The notes under the pieces: generated by a model
What the model was told of the DNA's origin: nothing
Seen by the model: only the letters and a program-made list of their open reading frames with translations
Database searches by the model: none
DNA from: Punica granatum
Lineage: Eukaryota; Streptophyta; Magnoliopsida; Myrtales; Lythraceae
Direction: 5' to 3'
Length of the DNA stretch: 64,000 bases
Assembly: GCF_007655135.1 (NCBI RefSeq)
Contig: NC_045128.1
Coordinates: forward strand, 13,718,230-13,782,229
Made by a program: the position numbers and the translations under genes
Shown: in pieces, positions 25,122-38,311 of the stretch
How the letters are laid out: every line of letters begins with the position of its first letter
How positions within the stretch are numbered: the first letter of the stretch is position 1

Positions 25122-25427
25122 TATACCATAATATCTAATACATATGCAAAGTTTCTGCAAACTGTCTCACCAGAACGTTTAATTTTTTTTTTGAACATTT
25201 CTATTACTAACCTCATGCTCAAGAGTGTACAAGAACATCCCTGATAATTCCATATGACTAATTTCTCTGGAACCTTTAAAATTGTAATTAATTTGTAACT
25301 CTCGGCATAACATCTCAAACACTCTTTTATCCATCCTAAACATATTTAAAAATCTCTGATCATTTGCACTCATGATCTCCTTAATTTTTCTACTTCTAGT
25401 AAATGGGGAGACCATGCATGGTTCTTT

Positions 25428-26391
25428 CAACTGCAAGAAACTTGTGGGCTACCCACACAAATTTCCCACGATTGAGACCTGTAGGAAATTAGCCACGGCT
25501 TTCACACACTCCAAAATCGTCGGAAAATTTTCCCACGCTCAGACGTGGAAAACTAAAAAAGTAAATCCATAGATAATTTCCCACGACTTTTCCACGCCAC
25601 AAAATCATCGCAAAATTTTCCCAATGACTTTTCCCGCATTAGGACGTAGAAAATAATCCCATAAGTAATTACCCAAGGCGTTCCCACGTCCAAAATTGTA
25701 GGAAAATGTTCTCACGAAATTTTTCCACGCTCGGACGTGGGAAACTCAAATGAAATAAATAAAAACATCGAAACATTTCCCCCGGTTGGTGAACATGGGA
25801 ACACTTCTGTGGGAAACTAAAATAAAAATGATCCAGTAAACAATTTTTCCCTCTTAATTCGAATGATCAAGGAACATCAGAGGAACATTTTTTTTTTTCT
25901 AATCGGTAGTGTCCTCTATATATTATAGAACGATATATTATATGTTTATGTATCAAATTATTTAACTGAAACATATTATATAGTTCTATTTAATCACATG
26001 TTGAACGACACAGGGAGATACTAGTCGGAATGGGCCTAGGAAACTTGCCACGAACTTTCCCACGCCATCAATTGTTGGAATGGTCGTGGGAAAATTCCCA
26101 CACTTTTTCCACAAGCAAGGCGTGGGAATTTTGCCACGAACTTCCATACACTTTGTTGCGTGGGAATGAGCGTAGGAAATTTACCACGCACTTTCCTACG
26201 CCGAGGGGAGTGGGAAAATTTTCCCACTGACTGGATCGTGGGAATGGCCGTGGGAAAGCTTTTCGTACGGCATATTTTCCCACGCCTCCGGTTGAACGGA
26301 AAATTTAGTGGGAAAATCAGAGGAAACGGTGAGTTTCCCACAATTTTTCCTCCTTTTTGGGCTGTGATAAATATGAGCTATTCTTGTAGTG
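25428..26391 (-). mobile_element. Non-autonomous CACTA (En/Spm) element, 964 bp, inserted in transposase
   Basis: On the minus strand it begins CACTACAAGAATAGC (from 26391) and ends TTTCTTGCAGTTG (at 25428), matching the CACTA terminal repeat with one changed and one extra base at the second end. The triplet AAA (minus strand) flanks both ends (TTT at 26392-26394 and 25425-25427 on plus), a 3-bp target duplication as expected for CACTA. The interior is filled with many short TTCCCACG/CGTGGGAA units in both orientations, as in En/Spm subterminal repeats. It has no transposase. Confidence 0.88.
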
Positions 26392-26719
26392 TTTGTACAT
26401 GTACTTATTATACCACTCTATGATAATACAAGTCACTGCATGTAGCACCGCATCAATCTCTAATTCTTCATCATCATCACTATCACTTTCATGGTCCATA
26501 CTTGCAATGAGATATTACATCATGTTTCCATTATTATAAGCACTAAGTAAAAACCAACAAATAGTTTAAAATAAAAGACAAAAACATATTAAATTTAAAT
26601 ATCTGTTTGACATGACAATTAATATCATACTAATATAAATATATGTTCCTCATTGAGTTCAGCGAGAAATTGTTTGATGAATAGAGCTAAATGGAAACAC
26701 TAATAAAAGTACTTAATCA

Positions 26720-27809
26720 TCAATAATAATAATAAAAAAAATTAGACATCATGGACAAGAAAGAGCTATCCCCTTTCTTCAGTTGTTGCTGTTGCTGCCA
26801 TCCAACTTTCACAACAGGTATTTTCAGTGCAGCAAAGTACTCTCTCTCATTTTTGTCTTTGAAAAGCTCAAGAGGGAAATAATATAAATCGCTGCTGGGT
26901 TCTATCTGTGTTAAAGCATCTAGTTGCTCAACAAGTTCTGCATAACTACAACATGAAGGGTCTGTTCTCATGAGCTTAGTTGTTGTTCTTTCTGCATTTC
27001 TACTCTTTAAAGTTTCTACTAAGGCATTTATAGAAAGCACGATTTGCTTAGAGTAGGAAACTTTCCGGCCCCCCTCCTTTGCATTTACTTTGCCCTCTTT
27101 TGTTCCTCACTTCTGAATTGGCAGGCCTCTTTCTAGTTCTGTTCTCATCATATTGAGAGTCGAGCTCATCCATCTCCTTCTCATTAAATCCATTATTTTC
27201 TTCCTCCAAATTGATAGAATTTTCTTCCTGAGAATTTTGTGATGGTAGTACCCCAATGGATGGTGACCACGCAACATCCCCTGTTGCCGCCACATTCATA
27301 AAAAGCCGATCCAGTTTTTCCACAAATTCTAAACCTCAGACACGGAATTTTTCAGCCTCAGGTACTTCCTGCAAATATTAATTGGACTATAATTTCTAAA
27401 GTGAAACTTTACGATAAAAAATACTAGAAAAAAGTCATAAACTAAATAAAAAAGTACTTTCAGTCTTTCTTCCCACCGTTCAGGAGATGCATTGATTGTT
27501 TGATTCGAAGAATCCCAGCCAAGACCACTTTCTTTCCCCCAAAAGTTGTCTGCATATCTTCCATTTTTTTAAGTTCACCCACTTGTTTTTTAACTAGGTC
27601 TTACTATAATCTTTGTTTGTCTCTTTGTTGAAATTGGCAATAAGATTATTCCATCCGATCTTCTTAAAATGAGAGGTAGGGCGATTACCCGCTTCTACCT
27701 CTATTATGCATGCATCAATAAAAATCTCCGTAGCCTTAGTATCCCATTGAGCTTTCCCTCTTGGCTCATTTATATCATTTGGAGGGCCAGGGTTCTTTTT
27801 GCTCGCCAT
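26720..27809 (-). pseudogene. Harbinger ORF1 (Myb/SANT-like DNA-binding protein), decayed
   Basis: Starts MASKKNPGPPNDINEP at 27809 and shows the trihelix/Myb-SANT-like fold seen in plant PIF ORF1 and L10-interacting MYB-domain proteins (KAQWDTKATEIFIDACI..., FKKIGWNNLIANFN). TAG at 27594-27596 falls where the family has Gln before LKNKW. A frame change follows within the next 60 bases, and TGA at 27336-27338 interrupts the motif ending EKFRV before GLEFVEKLD. The C-terminal part (27323-27048 and 27040-26720) is still open in two frames. In PIF elements this protein helps the transposase reach DNA and the nucleus. Same orientation and proximity to the transposase support one element. Confidence 0.8.
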
Positions 27810-30401
27810 CTAGGTAATTGCATGAGTATAATTAGAAAAATATACTGTACATATTTTTCTTAGTGACATGACTAGGTCAGGTCGAATAATAAAAAATCTA
27901 AAAGCATGGAAAACGTGATAAGTGATAGCACATAAAGCCCGGAATAAAGAAGATTATGCCCTATAATTTATTATAGTCTCTACTAGCATGGATTTAATTA
28001 ACATGATCAGGCAAATTAATTAGGTTGATAGATTTCAGAAGCAAATAAATAACACGAAGCAGAGTAGATAAGTATCTTGATAACCATTTTTGATGATAAA
28101 AAATAAATGCATCTTCATCAAAGTGGATCATGCATGGAGCCCTCTAGCATTGGTTAAAGACCCATATATGATTTTTTTAAAAAGGAAAATAGAGCTCAAA
28201 TTATTTATAATATCATTGTACATAGAGTTCTCACATCACACGGCTTAAGATACACCCAAGAGGAGAAGGAAGATCATCACAGTACCAACAACCAACTAAT
28301 TACCCTAGCCTCCGAGCAAATATACAAAGATGAAGAGCCAAAGACAAAAATTATTGTAGGCTAACCGAGACAGACCACATAGTAAATGCATTTTACCACA
28401 TACAACCCAAAGAGAGCTATAGGTCGTTGATTGCCTAGTCACAAGCCTGACCATTGATGATGAAATTTTAACAAAATTAACATAGACGATTTCAATAATA
28501 ATCACATAAAATATCGAGAAGAGAGAAATGTACTTGTCAAGGACTCTAGAGGGGCAAATTGCTTGAGAGAGTATGCTTGTCGGTGAAGGCCAATACAATA
28601 TTGATAAAAAAGAAAAGAGTGTTAGGGTTAAAAGCAAATAAATGAAATATATTAATTTTGTGAACTCTACCACCCAAAAAAGATGGAAAAAAAAAACTCA
28701 CTTAATTTGTGATTCCCTCTGATTGTTGCCATCCGGCCAAAATCAACCAGCAAGGGATTCACACTGTGCAATTACACTATTACCGTATATTGTTAGGTTC
28801 ATTCAAGATCTTAACTTAAACATCGTTTGATAGTAATAAAATATTATCCTTGAATTCTTCGTGGCTGCCCGTAATCGCGAGCATATCTCATATCCGACTT
28901 AAATAATAACTGGAGGCTCGATCCACTCGGATATAATAAATAAAAACTATTTAAATAAAAAGTACATAAATAATAAAATGAAACCAAATAAACGAAATTT
29001 CAAAGCATCTTCTAATTATATAGAAATATATTGTGTTTTTACATTATTTTATAGGACGAATTTTGAAGGAAAGATAAAATTATAGGAGGGTGATGGGGCG
29101 GCGAGCAAGAGAAAGAGAGGGGACAGAGAAGGAGAAAAAACAAAAGATAAAAACTAAGGGAGAAAATTGGGGAGAGTGGGTGGGTAGTATCTATTGAGTT
29201 TCAATAAAATTATCCTCATTACACCAAAAAAGAAGAAGAAGAAGAAGGATGGGTAGTATTTATTGTATTTAACATTTTATTCTCAATCTTATGGGTTTTA
29301 TTAAGTGGAATTATTTTGTCAAGGGTTTTTCTGAAAACAAAAAGTGAGACGGAAGAGAGATATCTTTTTTTATATAACAGTATAGAAAGATATAATGAAC
29401 GACTATATAATCTGTAAGACTCGGTGCTATTGATTGTGTCCAATGCCTAGCAAATTTTTGTCACAAGATAATAAAATTAATAGAGAAAACAAGGCTAGTA
29501 AAACAATAAGCTCTCTTATTGCACTATGATGAGTAATATACCCTATTATGATGAGTCTTTCATACTAAGTTATGAGCAATGGATACGTATGACGAATCAT
29601 TGACATCGTTTATGAGCGATATCAATATTATGTTGAGTGTCTGACATTGCAATATAATACAAGAAGTTTAAACAATGTACGAAAAGTTAAGTGTATAAAC
29701 CAATATCTCTCGGCCTCATATATAATATGTTTTGTTACACCAACATGACTTACCAATGTTGTTGCATGATACCGTGATAGAGCCAAATTTCTACTTAGCA
29801 TATCTTAGGAAGGTTTCGTAGCACGACGTTTATGATTTTTTAAATGTAAAATTCAGTAGGGATTTGTTATACAATTTGATCACCTCATCGATTTCCCCGA
29901 AGTTGAGGTAATAAAAAATTATGGAGGAAGTATATATGGATAATATCAGAAATCCACCCTCAATAGTGTTTGGTTAGAGATACTTTTACGTTCGAATTAA
30001 ATCTTATAAACATGTCAAATATGAAAATTCTAAACCGACTATGGTAATTGACCATATCTATGTCGCTGGATTCCAATTGAAGCGCTTTTCTGTACACGTG
30101 ATAATATTTATGCACAGTAACAATTTTCTACTCATGCTTTTATTATTCTTTTTTTTTTATATATTTTCAACCATGAATACTTTCTAATGACTCTCGATCT
30201 TACCCGAGAATGATTCATCTCGATTCGTATTACAGTTTCCTCAATCCTCCTGAAAAATTTGACCCAGTTAAGAAATTCGAATCACTCCCTTTTGCACCCG
30301 TCCATTTCTCTCCTTTTCAATTCACGAAACAAGTAGATCAAAGATCACAGGTTATTTAATGGGATGCCGCATGTCCAAAATCAATATGGTATTATTATAT
30401 T
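27810..30401. other. AT-rich DNA without recognised genes
   Basis: No coding family on either strand. A (GAA)n stretch occurs at about 29229-29247. The minus-strand ORF near 28305-28673 is hydrophobic low-complexity sequence without family features and is not called. Confidence 0.4.
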
Positions 30402-31149
30402 GGATTAATCATCCCAAAAAGCATCAACTTTGACTATTTTTTAATTTTGATACGAATTTTATTTTTTAATAAAAAAGACACAAACTTTAATTTTCTTAAC
30501 ACGTTAGGCATTTGTACCATTTTTCATCCATTTTGTTGATTTGACGGAAAACGATGTCTACATGATAAATGGTGTCATGTCACTTCAGCAAAAATTTAAA
30601 AAAAAATAAAGGAGAAAAAAGGTGAGAAAGGCATTGATTGGAGAAAATGTGAATCACCGCCACTCGATTGGAGTCACGAGTAACCCTACAAGACACCAAC
30701 AAACCTAATTATGGGAGTGGTGGACGGGCAGAATCAGGATAATCCTCAAATTAGAGGTTCTCCTTATTTTGGCAGGTAAAACCTCAATCTCAGCCACCAC
30801 CCTTGGGGATCTCCCGATTTCAGTGAGTAGGACTTCGATCCTGGTCACCACCGCCGATTAGAGTAGCCGACGCCCTCCAAAGTCATCGATAACCCCAATA
30901 GGGGTTGCGGTGCTTACCCGGGGCCCTCACCCTTTCTCCAATCAAAGCATTTCTCTCTTTTTTTTTTCTTTAATTTTTTTTATTTTGTTAACATGACTTG
31001 ACATTGTTTGTCACGAAATCACCATTTTCCGTCACGTCAGTAAAACTGATGAAAAATGACACAGGTGCCTAACTTTTTTCCTAAAAAATAAAGTTCATAC
31101 CAAACTTTAAAAATGGATCAAAATTCAAGCTTTTTCGAGTGGTTAATCC
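30402..31149. mobile_element. MULE-type MITE, 748 bp, 9-bp target duplication
   Basis: Begins GGATTAATCA and ends TGGTTAATCC. The arms are ~220 bases long and pair with ~80% identity by eye (ACATTTTTCATCC-type and GACGGAAAA motifs are mirrored). TATTATATT precedes (30393-30401) and TATTATGTT follows (31150-31158), an 8-of-9 match. A 9-bp duplication is the Mutator signature. The GC-rich core contains ACCGCC-type palindromes and no gene. Confidence 0.85.
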
Positions 31150-34100
31150 TATTATGTTTAGTGAATTTTGTAAATCTTCAAATGGACATAATTCCAAAGG
31201 GGGACGTGGAATGAATTCTCGATCCCTAACTTCTGACGGGACCGGATGGATCTTCTGGGTCCTAATATAATCATTACACTTACCTTCTGAATCTTCTGGG
31301 AGGAGAAGTTTGTAGGTCTTGCCAGAAAGTTTCAATCATCTGTCATCAATTACATGCCACGTATCGCTAAGTGTTCTTGTCAAAATATTATAATATAATA
31401 TATGGTCAGTGGGTTATATGATGTAGACAAAAGGATGCTTATGGTCGGGTTATTGCCAAAAGAAGCAAAAAGACAAAGCTTAAAGAATAATTAATAAAAC
31501 TTTGGGGTGATTAAGTTAACCATTCGCTTGACCAAGACGAATTAATGTTGGAGATCTGGTCCACAAAATCTCCACCCTAAATTTGATACGGATATGCTAA
31601 CCGCATCAGTTTGGATTTTTTTCTTTTGGCATATATCGGTTTATATAATTCAACGTTTCGTTTAACTATTTATGATTTTAGATTCAAATATTATGAATAG
31701 TAAAAATTTACAATTAAGAGAGTTTTTCTATTATGTGACTAACCCGCTTGAAGATGGATTTGTCATGGTCCATTGGATTACAGGATAGTGGTATGTGTGG
31801 GAAAAAAAAAAAGTATGATTGTCTACACTGTTTACTGGGATGGCACGCCCATGTCTGATTGTAGGATAAATCTCTACTTTATAAAGGTCGAAGAAAACTG
31901 CGTCTCACAATAAATTAATTCAATTGATAACAACCACTAAAAAAAAGATTATAGTCTAATTTTACTAAATTAATTACTCAACTTCCTCAATTTTCTCTTA
32001 GCAACACCCCCCTCTATCTCCTCCTCCCCACCTTTCTCCTCTTTCTAAGTTGCGTCTTCTTTTTCTATTTTTTCTTAATTTTTTCTTCTAAACAATGTTT
32101 AAAATTTTCATTTATTTAAAATTTATATTCATCACCAAGCGTGGGTGTGGGTGTGGGTCGTCGCTCTAGTGTATATAAGATACAATCAGGTCAATAGGGG
32201 ATAGAGGAAGAAATAATATACTATGGGTACATGAACGGCTTGTAATCCGTGCAATGAATTCTACTTCTATAACTTTCAAAAAGATCGAGCCTGAAAAAAT
32301 TTTATAGCGTAGATCCTTCAAATTTAGAAAATGTATGAACGCACATCGAGGATTAGCTTTGCATGGTTCAAGCACAACAAGAATGTGGTCAATTCGGGAC
32401 ATGTAATTGAAGAAATTTATTAGACTAGCTAGAGTTAGGTTTTCGAAACTTAGGAGAAACTAACGAAAGATTTCAGCTGGGCTTAAACAGTCTCAATTGG
32501 AGAACTTAAGAGGGAATTTTATTCATTTTGAGTAGTCGAAAGACAACAGGAAGAAGTTATGAGTAATAAAGAATATAATGTGTAATCTATATATATATAA
32601 ATATATAAACTTCACAACACCTTAATAAATTTTATGGTAAAATAAATAGAGGTAAAATGGTAAAATCATTTCTAATTCCTGTCTTATTATATCACATAGA
32701 AATTAAATGATAATAGTTATTATTATAATTAATAACAATTTAAGAATATAGAGAAAATATTCAAAGAAATATGAAAGAATATTTCAATCATTTCTTGTCA
32801 TATCATTAATAAATATATATATATACATTATTTGAATAAAATAAATAATCATAAATATATATTTAAAAATTATTTTAATAATTATAGCTAGGCTGGTCGT
32901 TCGAGAAGCACATCGAATCAAAGAGAAAATAAAGGACTTGGGGATCGCACATCATAAGAGAGATTTTAGAGAATAAAGAATAAATAAGTCATCGAGTGCT
33001 AAGTACTTAATTTCAGCCATCAATGCCTATTTTTAAAACAATGAGTTAATTGATAGAATTTTATTTTCCGAAAGAATGTGTGCAAAACAAATTGTAAAAC
33101 GTGACACCCAACCATCAAAGACTTTGTTTTCAAACCCCAATTACTCGTATTTTAAATAATAAAGGCACATTAAATGTTTTCTGAGTAAAACCCTTAGATT
33201 CGTATAATTTATTCAATAAAACAAGGGTTAGACACGAAAAAAATCGATATACTCACGTAACGAAAAATATTCATGTTAGGGTGGTTCCTGGTTAAAAATG
33301 GTTTTCTAGACCAAGTATAATGCTAAATTCTAAATGAATGAGAATGCGAAATACCAACATCGAACAAAAGAACATGATTTCTTCGCTTCTCAAAGAAAAT
33401 AGCATGATTTCTCAATATATATAATTAGTATGATTCACTATTTTTTTTTCTAAAGAAATTACGATAACAAATTTATACTATATGATATTGCATATAAATT
33501 AAAATTGAGGAATGAATTCTACCGAAAAGAAAAAAAAAATTAAGGAATGAATTATCTAAGAAAATGTTCCTACCTTGAGAGTAGAGTTCCTAAACTAGGC
33601 AGAACCAGAGAAGTTCGATTAAGGAATATACAACTTCATTCGATCCATGAAAGGACTTCTGCTCTAGTACGCAGAATCGTTGAAGTTTGTTTCGTCCCCC
33701 CTCCACCAGACAGCTCCCTCCCGATAATTGCATTTCAAAGTTGTGATTTTTATGCCCTTCGATCGTCCAATTCTTCGAGCACAATGTACTTTCAATTCTT
33801 TCGCATCTCAGCAATTTTCTGCAATGGGTCCTCGTTAATACTAAATCCAAAATTACCATATAGGAAAATGTGGGCCTTCTTTGGCGGAAGGAAAATGTGG
33901 GTTTAAAAGATCTAAATATACTGACATAAACATCCAAATATAAAAACAGCATCATCACAACATATATAAGGGTGAAAGAAAACGCTAGAAAAAGGTTATC
34001 ACAAAGAGTTCATGTGCCTATTGAATAAGCACGTTCGATTAATACAAGGCCAACTCATCGAATTCGATAGAGATTCAAACTTCAAGCAAATTCAGAAAAA

Positions 34101-34930
34101 ACGCTGTGTTTGATCTTTTGTACGGGAAAATGACCTCAATGGTATGAAATCTAACCCCTTTCGTAACATTACCCTTTTTATTAGCAAGTCGGCAACAATG
34201 AGCAAATGCATGGCATGTGAATTTGATTTGTGCAACATCCCCCCTTCACATTAATGAGCAAATTCATACGATTCATTGGTTCTACTACATATAGGGTCTG
34301 TTTACCATGAAAGCACAGCGCATTCCGACCAGCTCACCCTAGTAAACTATATGGGCGAGACCCGCTTAGCAGGGGATCTACCTTTACAAAATAAAAATAT
34401 GAAAAACGTATTGTGTGATAATGACGTGATGCTGTAAGTTGATTAGAATTGTAATTAATAGAAATATCTGCCCAAACAACAAATTTTTTTCCTTTTTTTG
34501 GATAAGTGGTACCCGAATAATGGATTGTTCTTCAAGCACACAGAAGGATATTTGATTTTGAAAGGCATCAACCAAAGCATGACCTGAAAATTTGGCAAGA
34601 AGACTTATTAACGGGATAAGAATATGATGCGAACAATTAGAAGTAATTATTAGTATGCTAATTGTTGATGTGGCCTAGTGGTTCCTCACGACTGCTAAGC
34701 AATAATTCCGATTATAACAATAATAATGCAAAAAAATCAAAACTTGCTACATGTCATGCATACCCATACTGATGTGCGACTATTCTAACATCAGTCCGAG
34801 CAGTCACTTAAATGCAAATATTGGGAACCATAATAGACGCAGATCGAACCGAAATTAAAAGAAATATAGCTGCCATGTTTTCTCAACCGATGATTGACGT
34901 TTTAAACTAAAGCAGCATGTTGAAGCGGCA
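31150..34930. other. Gene-poor AT-rich DNA
   Basis: No gene supported. A GTGGGT repeat lies at about 32142-32159. An ORF pair near 33547-33958 overlaps on opposite strands; neither shows a known domain. Confidence 0.4.
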
Positions 34931-35690
34931 TCTCAATAAATCATCATAACTATGTAGTTCATGATAAAGTCACATGAGGGTTGCCTTATATACTTATTAC
35001 AGATTTGCTTATTTGAGACTTCCGGACTCACCTTAATCAATTCTCCGAAGCCAACAAGTTCATCGTTTTATGAGCTCCCAAGGATCTTATCGCTTCCTGA
35101 TGCATTTGACGGTACATTCAGGAAAATTCAATGGAGAGACTCGTGAAATTCAGAGGGATTCCAAACGATGAGAAGAAGAAAAAGTTACAAAAGGGATTGC
35201 TAACCTCAACCTTCCAAAGAAAACTCAAGGGAACTCTGTTTCCTGCATTCTCGGAGTACTAGGGAAAGATCAGCTCCAATGAATAATCAGAGTGTCCAAC
35301 CCTGAGATACCTTTTGCATCACCTTAGTCCCCCCAGCAAATGAGCTCAGATACCGTTATCTCTTTCCATGTTTTCTACAGATTACCTTCAGCGAGAAACA
35401 CACAATGGCGATATATTAGTCAAAATTTAAGTGCTAAAGCAGTTCTTGATCAAAAGATTCAGGAGAAAGGATGGAACAAGTCTTGTTAAAGAATTGATAA
35501 GCAGGAAAGTGGTAAGTTAACCTCAATTTGTTTGCACTTTTCACAACAGATCGCCTCATACTTGATATGATAATCCTCTCCTTCACTTCCAAACAAACCA
35601 CCCTAATGATGTTTGGGGCACCATCAATTAGGAAAAGGACTGCCTGTAAAGATTGCAGTGATTCATTGCCAGTAAGACCAACCACTCTTA
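34931..35690 (-). other. Exon-like fragments of an unrecognised gene
   Basis: On the minus strand a piece after CATTAG (about 35602) reads GLFGSEGEDYHIKYEAICC then EKCKQIE to a GTTAAC donor at about 35521, with a C-x2-C pair. A second piece near 35100-35013 reads NVPSNASGSDKILGSS, a stop, then NDELVGFGELIK up to a GTGAGT donor. These look like decayed or alternatively spliced exons. I do not recognise the family. Confidence 0.25.
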
Positions 35691-37950
35691 AAGTACTCCT
35701 CTGCAGACTTTACAGATACAAAATCAGACGACAAAGTTATAGCTGACCATGGCAGAATTTACGTAAAAGTGAAGGACTATGATTTTCAAATGAGGAATTT
35801 TTTGGATAAGTATTGTTCTTCACACTTAATCAGAATAAAGGGACTTCTACCACAGACAATTTGTCCTTTTAATAAAGTGAAAAATGTCGCAAGCACATTG
35901 ACAGTATGGTTCGAGCAGCCTTGATGTACTACATTGCTAGGAAATAACATTACTAGCATTGCAACCTGAATGGTTCAATATTCTTTTCAACATCAAGGTC
36001 TTTGAAGCAAGCAATCAGAGGGAAACAAAGTAACGAAGAGCAGTTGGTACCCATTATTTCTTTAAATTATGAGAAAGGCCTAAAGAGAAGCATATCGCAA
36101 ATGTAGCTAATGTTTGCAACATCAATTAAAAAAGAGATCAATTAAATTGTGTTGAAGATCAAGCATGAATGAGATGAAGTGAAGAAGCCACCGTGTAAGC
36201 AACAAAGATTGCTAGAACACACCAAAATAAAAGATAAAAAAAAAAAAAGGAAGGACAATCAACACGCCAATTGATTTGAGCACTGGTATGTCAATCAAAG
36301 TGGAAAACAATAAAGCCAGCACTTAACCTAAAATAGTGTTGAAGACTGCAGCCAAGTTACTTCAACTATTCATAGTAATGCCAACTGACCATCAATTAAT
36401 TCATGGCAATTCATTTTATGGAAGTCCATTCTCTTCGATGAAAAATATTCAGTTATCCCTTTTATCTCATCATACTACACAAATTACAAATCGCAAAGCA
36501 TCATTCTCTACATATAATTACATTTAACCCCTCTTCTATATCTCCTCTTCTACATCTCGAATAAGACAACACCACGTACGTACATAAATTTCAATTTGCA
36601 ACTTTTATAGCACAACATACTAGTTGCATCCTTGTCACCTGAACTGCACTGATCAGGTTGAATTAAAAACTAGAATCATACTGATGGGAAACATGTAATC
36701 ATCTATAAGAAAAAAATAACTCTTTAAATTTAAAATTTAAATAAAGGAGTAGATTCTTTATTAGGGTTTAATTTAATTAATCAGAAACAGGTCAAACATA
36801 TACTTCCTATGCAAGTCTAATTCACACTCTGATCGCCAGTCTGCCGTCATTCATTTATAATGAGATACACAGAAATAACCGGTTGACTTGCATATTTAAA
36901 GATATATTGGGCTGTAGAACTTTTATGAATCGTAACTCAGGCACAGTTATCCCAGTTTTCTTTGTCTTTACAGAGAGAAAATGGTAAAGATGCCAAGAAA
37001 AAGAAAAAGAAAAAAAATGTTACCTAGCTTTCACTAACTAAATGTGTAACTTGTCTAAAAAAAATTCTGTAACACCAAAAAAGAAAAGAAAAAGAAAAAT
37101 TCTTTTGAACTGTGTGGAATCTGAATTGGGATATCGATGTACCGATGACGGCAAAATGTTTAACATGATAAAATCTTTTGACATAGTTTCAGGAAGTGTC
37201 TGAACCTTAAATATAGGTTTACCATATCCTTCTGACCTGTTGAATCTAGGACTTGAGATTCACCCAGAATTGTGGACAAAGCAAAAGCTACGACGCTTGC
37301 AACTACATCAGTGTGCTCTTACTTTAAACTACAATTGTAAACTTAGAATTTCCTAGGGTGCATCCAAAATGATTTTGGAAATATATAACCAAACAGCCTG
37401 CTTTACAAATAAATTAGTAAAAAGCATACAAGGAAAGGAAGACAAGTGGATAAATATGATGCCATATTTAAATATAAAACTTCATTTTGGCTATAGTAAC
37501 AAAGCATTTAGAATGCTGACACCAACTAGTAATATAAACAATTAGGAACTCTATTATTACACTTTCTGTTATTCCTTCCTGCATACAGTAGTGTCAAAAG
37601 CAATTGACAGAGCCAAAGCCACACGTTTTTTTTATTCTCAACCCCCTACACAAACCCCCGGCAATTTTCATGAAAGAATGTGAATATAGGTCATGGAGAA
37701 AAATATACCTTCAGAAAAATCTTCGCTGCATGGTCCAACGCAAAGTTTGCTCTCTCTCTCTCTCTCTCCCCCTCCTTTAGCTTAAACATAGACCACATAC
37801 CACATCCAGAACTCACAATAATTTTGCAGCAGGAAGCAAACATCGTTCATAAAGTTTAACTACCTGAATTTAAAGTACATTAAAAAATATGAAAAGATTA
37901 AATGCATTGTACTTGCACTATGCCACAAGAAAAGGGAAAAAAATAAATAC
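35691..37950. other. Gene-poor DNA with a CT microsatellite
   Basis: No gene recognised. CT repeats at about 37750-37768. The sequence has intron-like composition and may be what is left of the PRP39 copy whose exon lies just to the right. Confidence 0.35.
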
Positions 37951-38311
37951 CTATTCAAAATCCTTTTGGCCCTCCACGAAGTCCAAATACTTAAGCCAGT
38001 TCTCCAACTGAACGTTGTCTAATGGCATCACATGGAAATAAGATATGTGGATATTAGACTCATAGCAGACAATTTCCTCATAACACGAATTCATATATAA
38101 CCGTTCTCCTATAGCTTTAAATTTTTGCAGTTCCCTTGACCTTGTATGACCATCTGAAGTATCCAATAATTCGCTAATTACATCACAAATTTCCTCATCG
38201 CTGTTTGATGCTTGCACCACATTATTGAGATCGGCCTCTGGCTTGGGTTCTATGGCAGAGTATCTTTGGGTCTTCATTTCCTCTTCCCAAATGGCAACCA
38301 GCTTGTGGAAA
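37951..38311 (-). pseudogene. PRP39 (U1 snRNP splicing factor) single-exon remnant
   Basis: After a good acceptor (CCTTTCAG|TTTCCACAAG, exon start 38311) the minus strand reads KLVAIWEEEMK, DEEICDVISELLD, YFHVMPLDNVQLENW and YLDFVEGQKDF. This is the HAT-repeat region of PRP39, a U1 snRNP-associated pre-mRNA splicing protein. The next codon is TAG (37951-37953) directly before GTATTT. The family has Trp after DF[DE], so TGG-to-TAG at the exon edge is likely. I find no other PRP39 exon on either side: nMAT2 occupies the upstream side and 31-37.9 kb shows none. A full gene has over a dozen exons, so this is a fragment, unless a very long intron hides the rest outside the window. Confidence 0.75.

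Larger units (their letters stand above)
24137..26499 (-). pseudogene. PIF/Harbinger transposase (HARBI1-like nuclease), disrupted
   Basis: Reads leftward from Met at 26499. The acidic N-terminus is cut by a CACTA element (25428-26391), then resumes with EPCMVSPFTRSRK and a HARBI1-type N-terminal domain. A homopolymer run at about 25180-25189 shifts the frame before RSGETVCRNF. A 215-bp inverted-repeat MITE sits at 24907-25121. Downstream pieces (...DSRYWPQFK, spliced to SCIGVIDGTH, then YYLVDAGCPNKK and SSIRSVIERSLG) keep the three acidic DDE residues: Asp in IDGTH, Asp in VDAG and Glu in VIER. Introns are visible at about 24711-24791 and 24376-24472. The catalytic core is recognisable but the gene cannot give a complete protein. 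Confidence 0.88.

Noticed and set aside
28305..28673. 122-residue minus-strand ORF
   Set aside because: Hydrophobic, no family motif, upstream of the dead Harbinger ORF1 in AT-rich DNA; most likely chance.
33547..33958. Overlapping ORFs on both strands (119 and 122 residues)
   Set aside because: No recognisable domain in either, no splice-supported extension.
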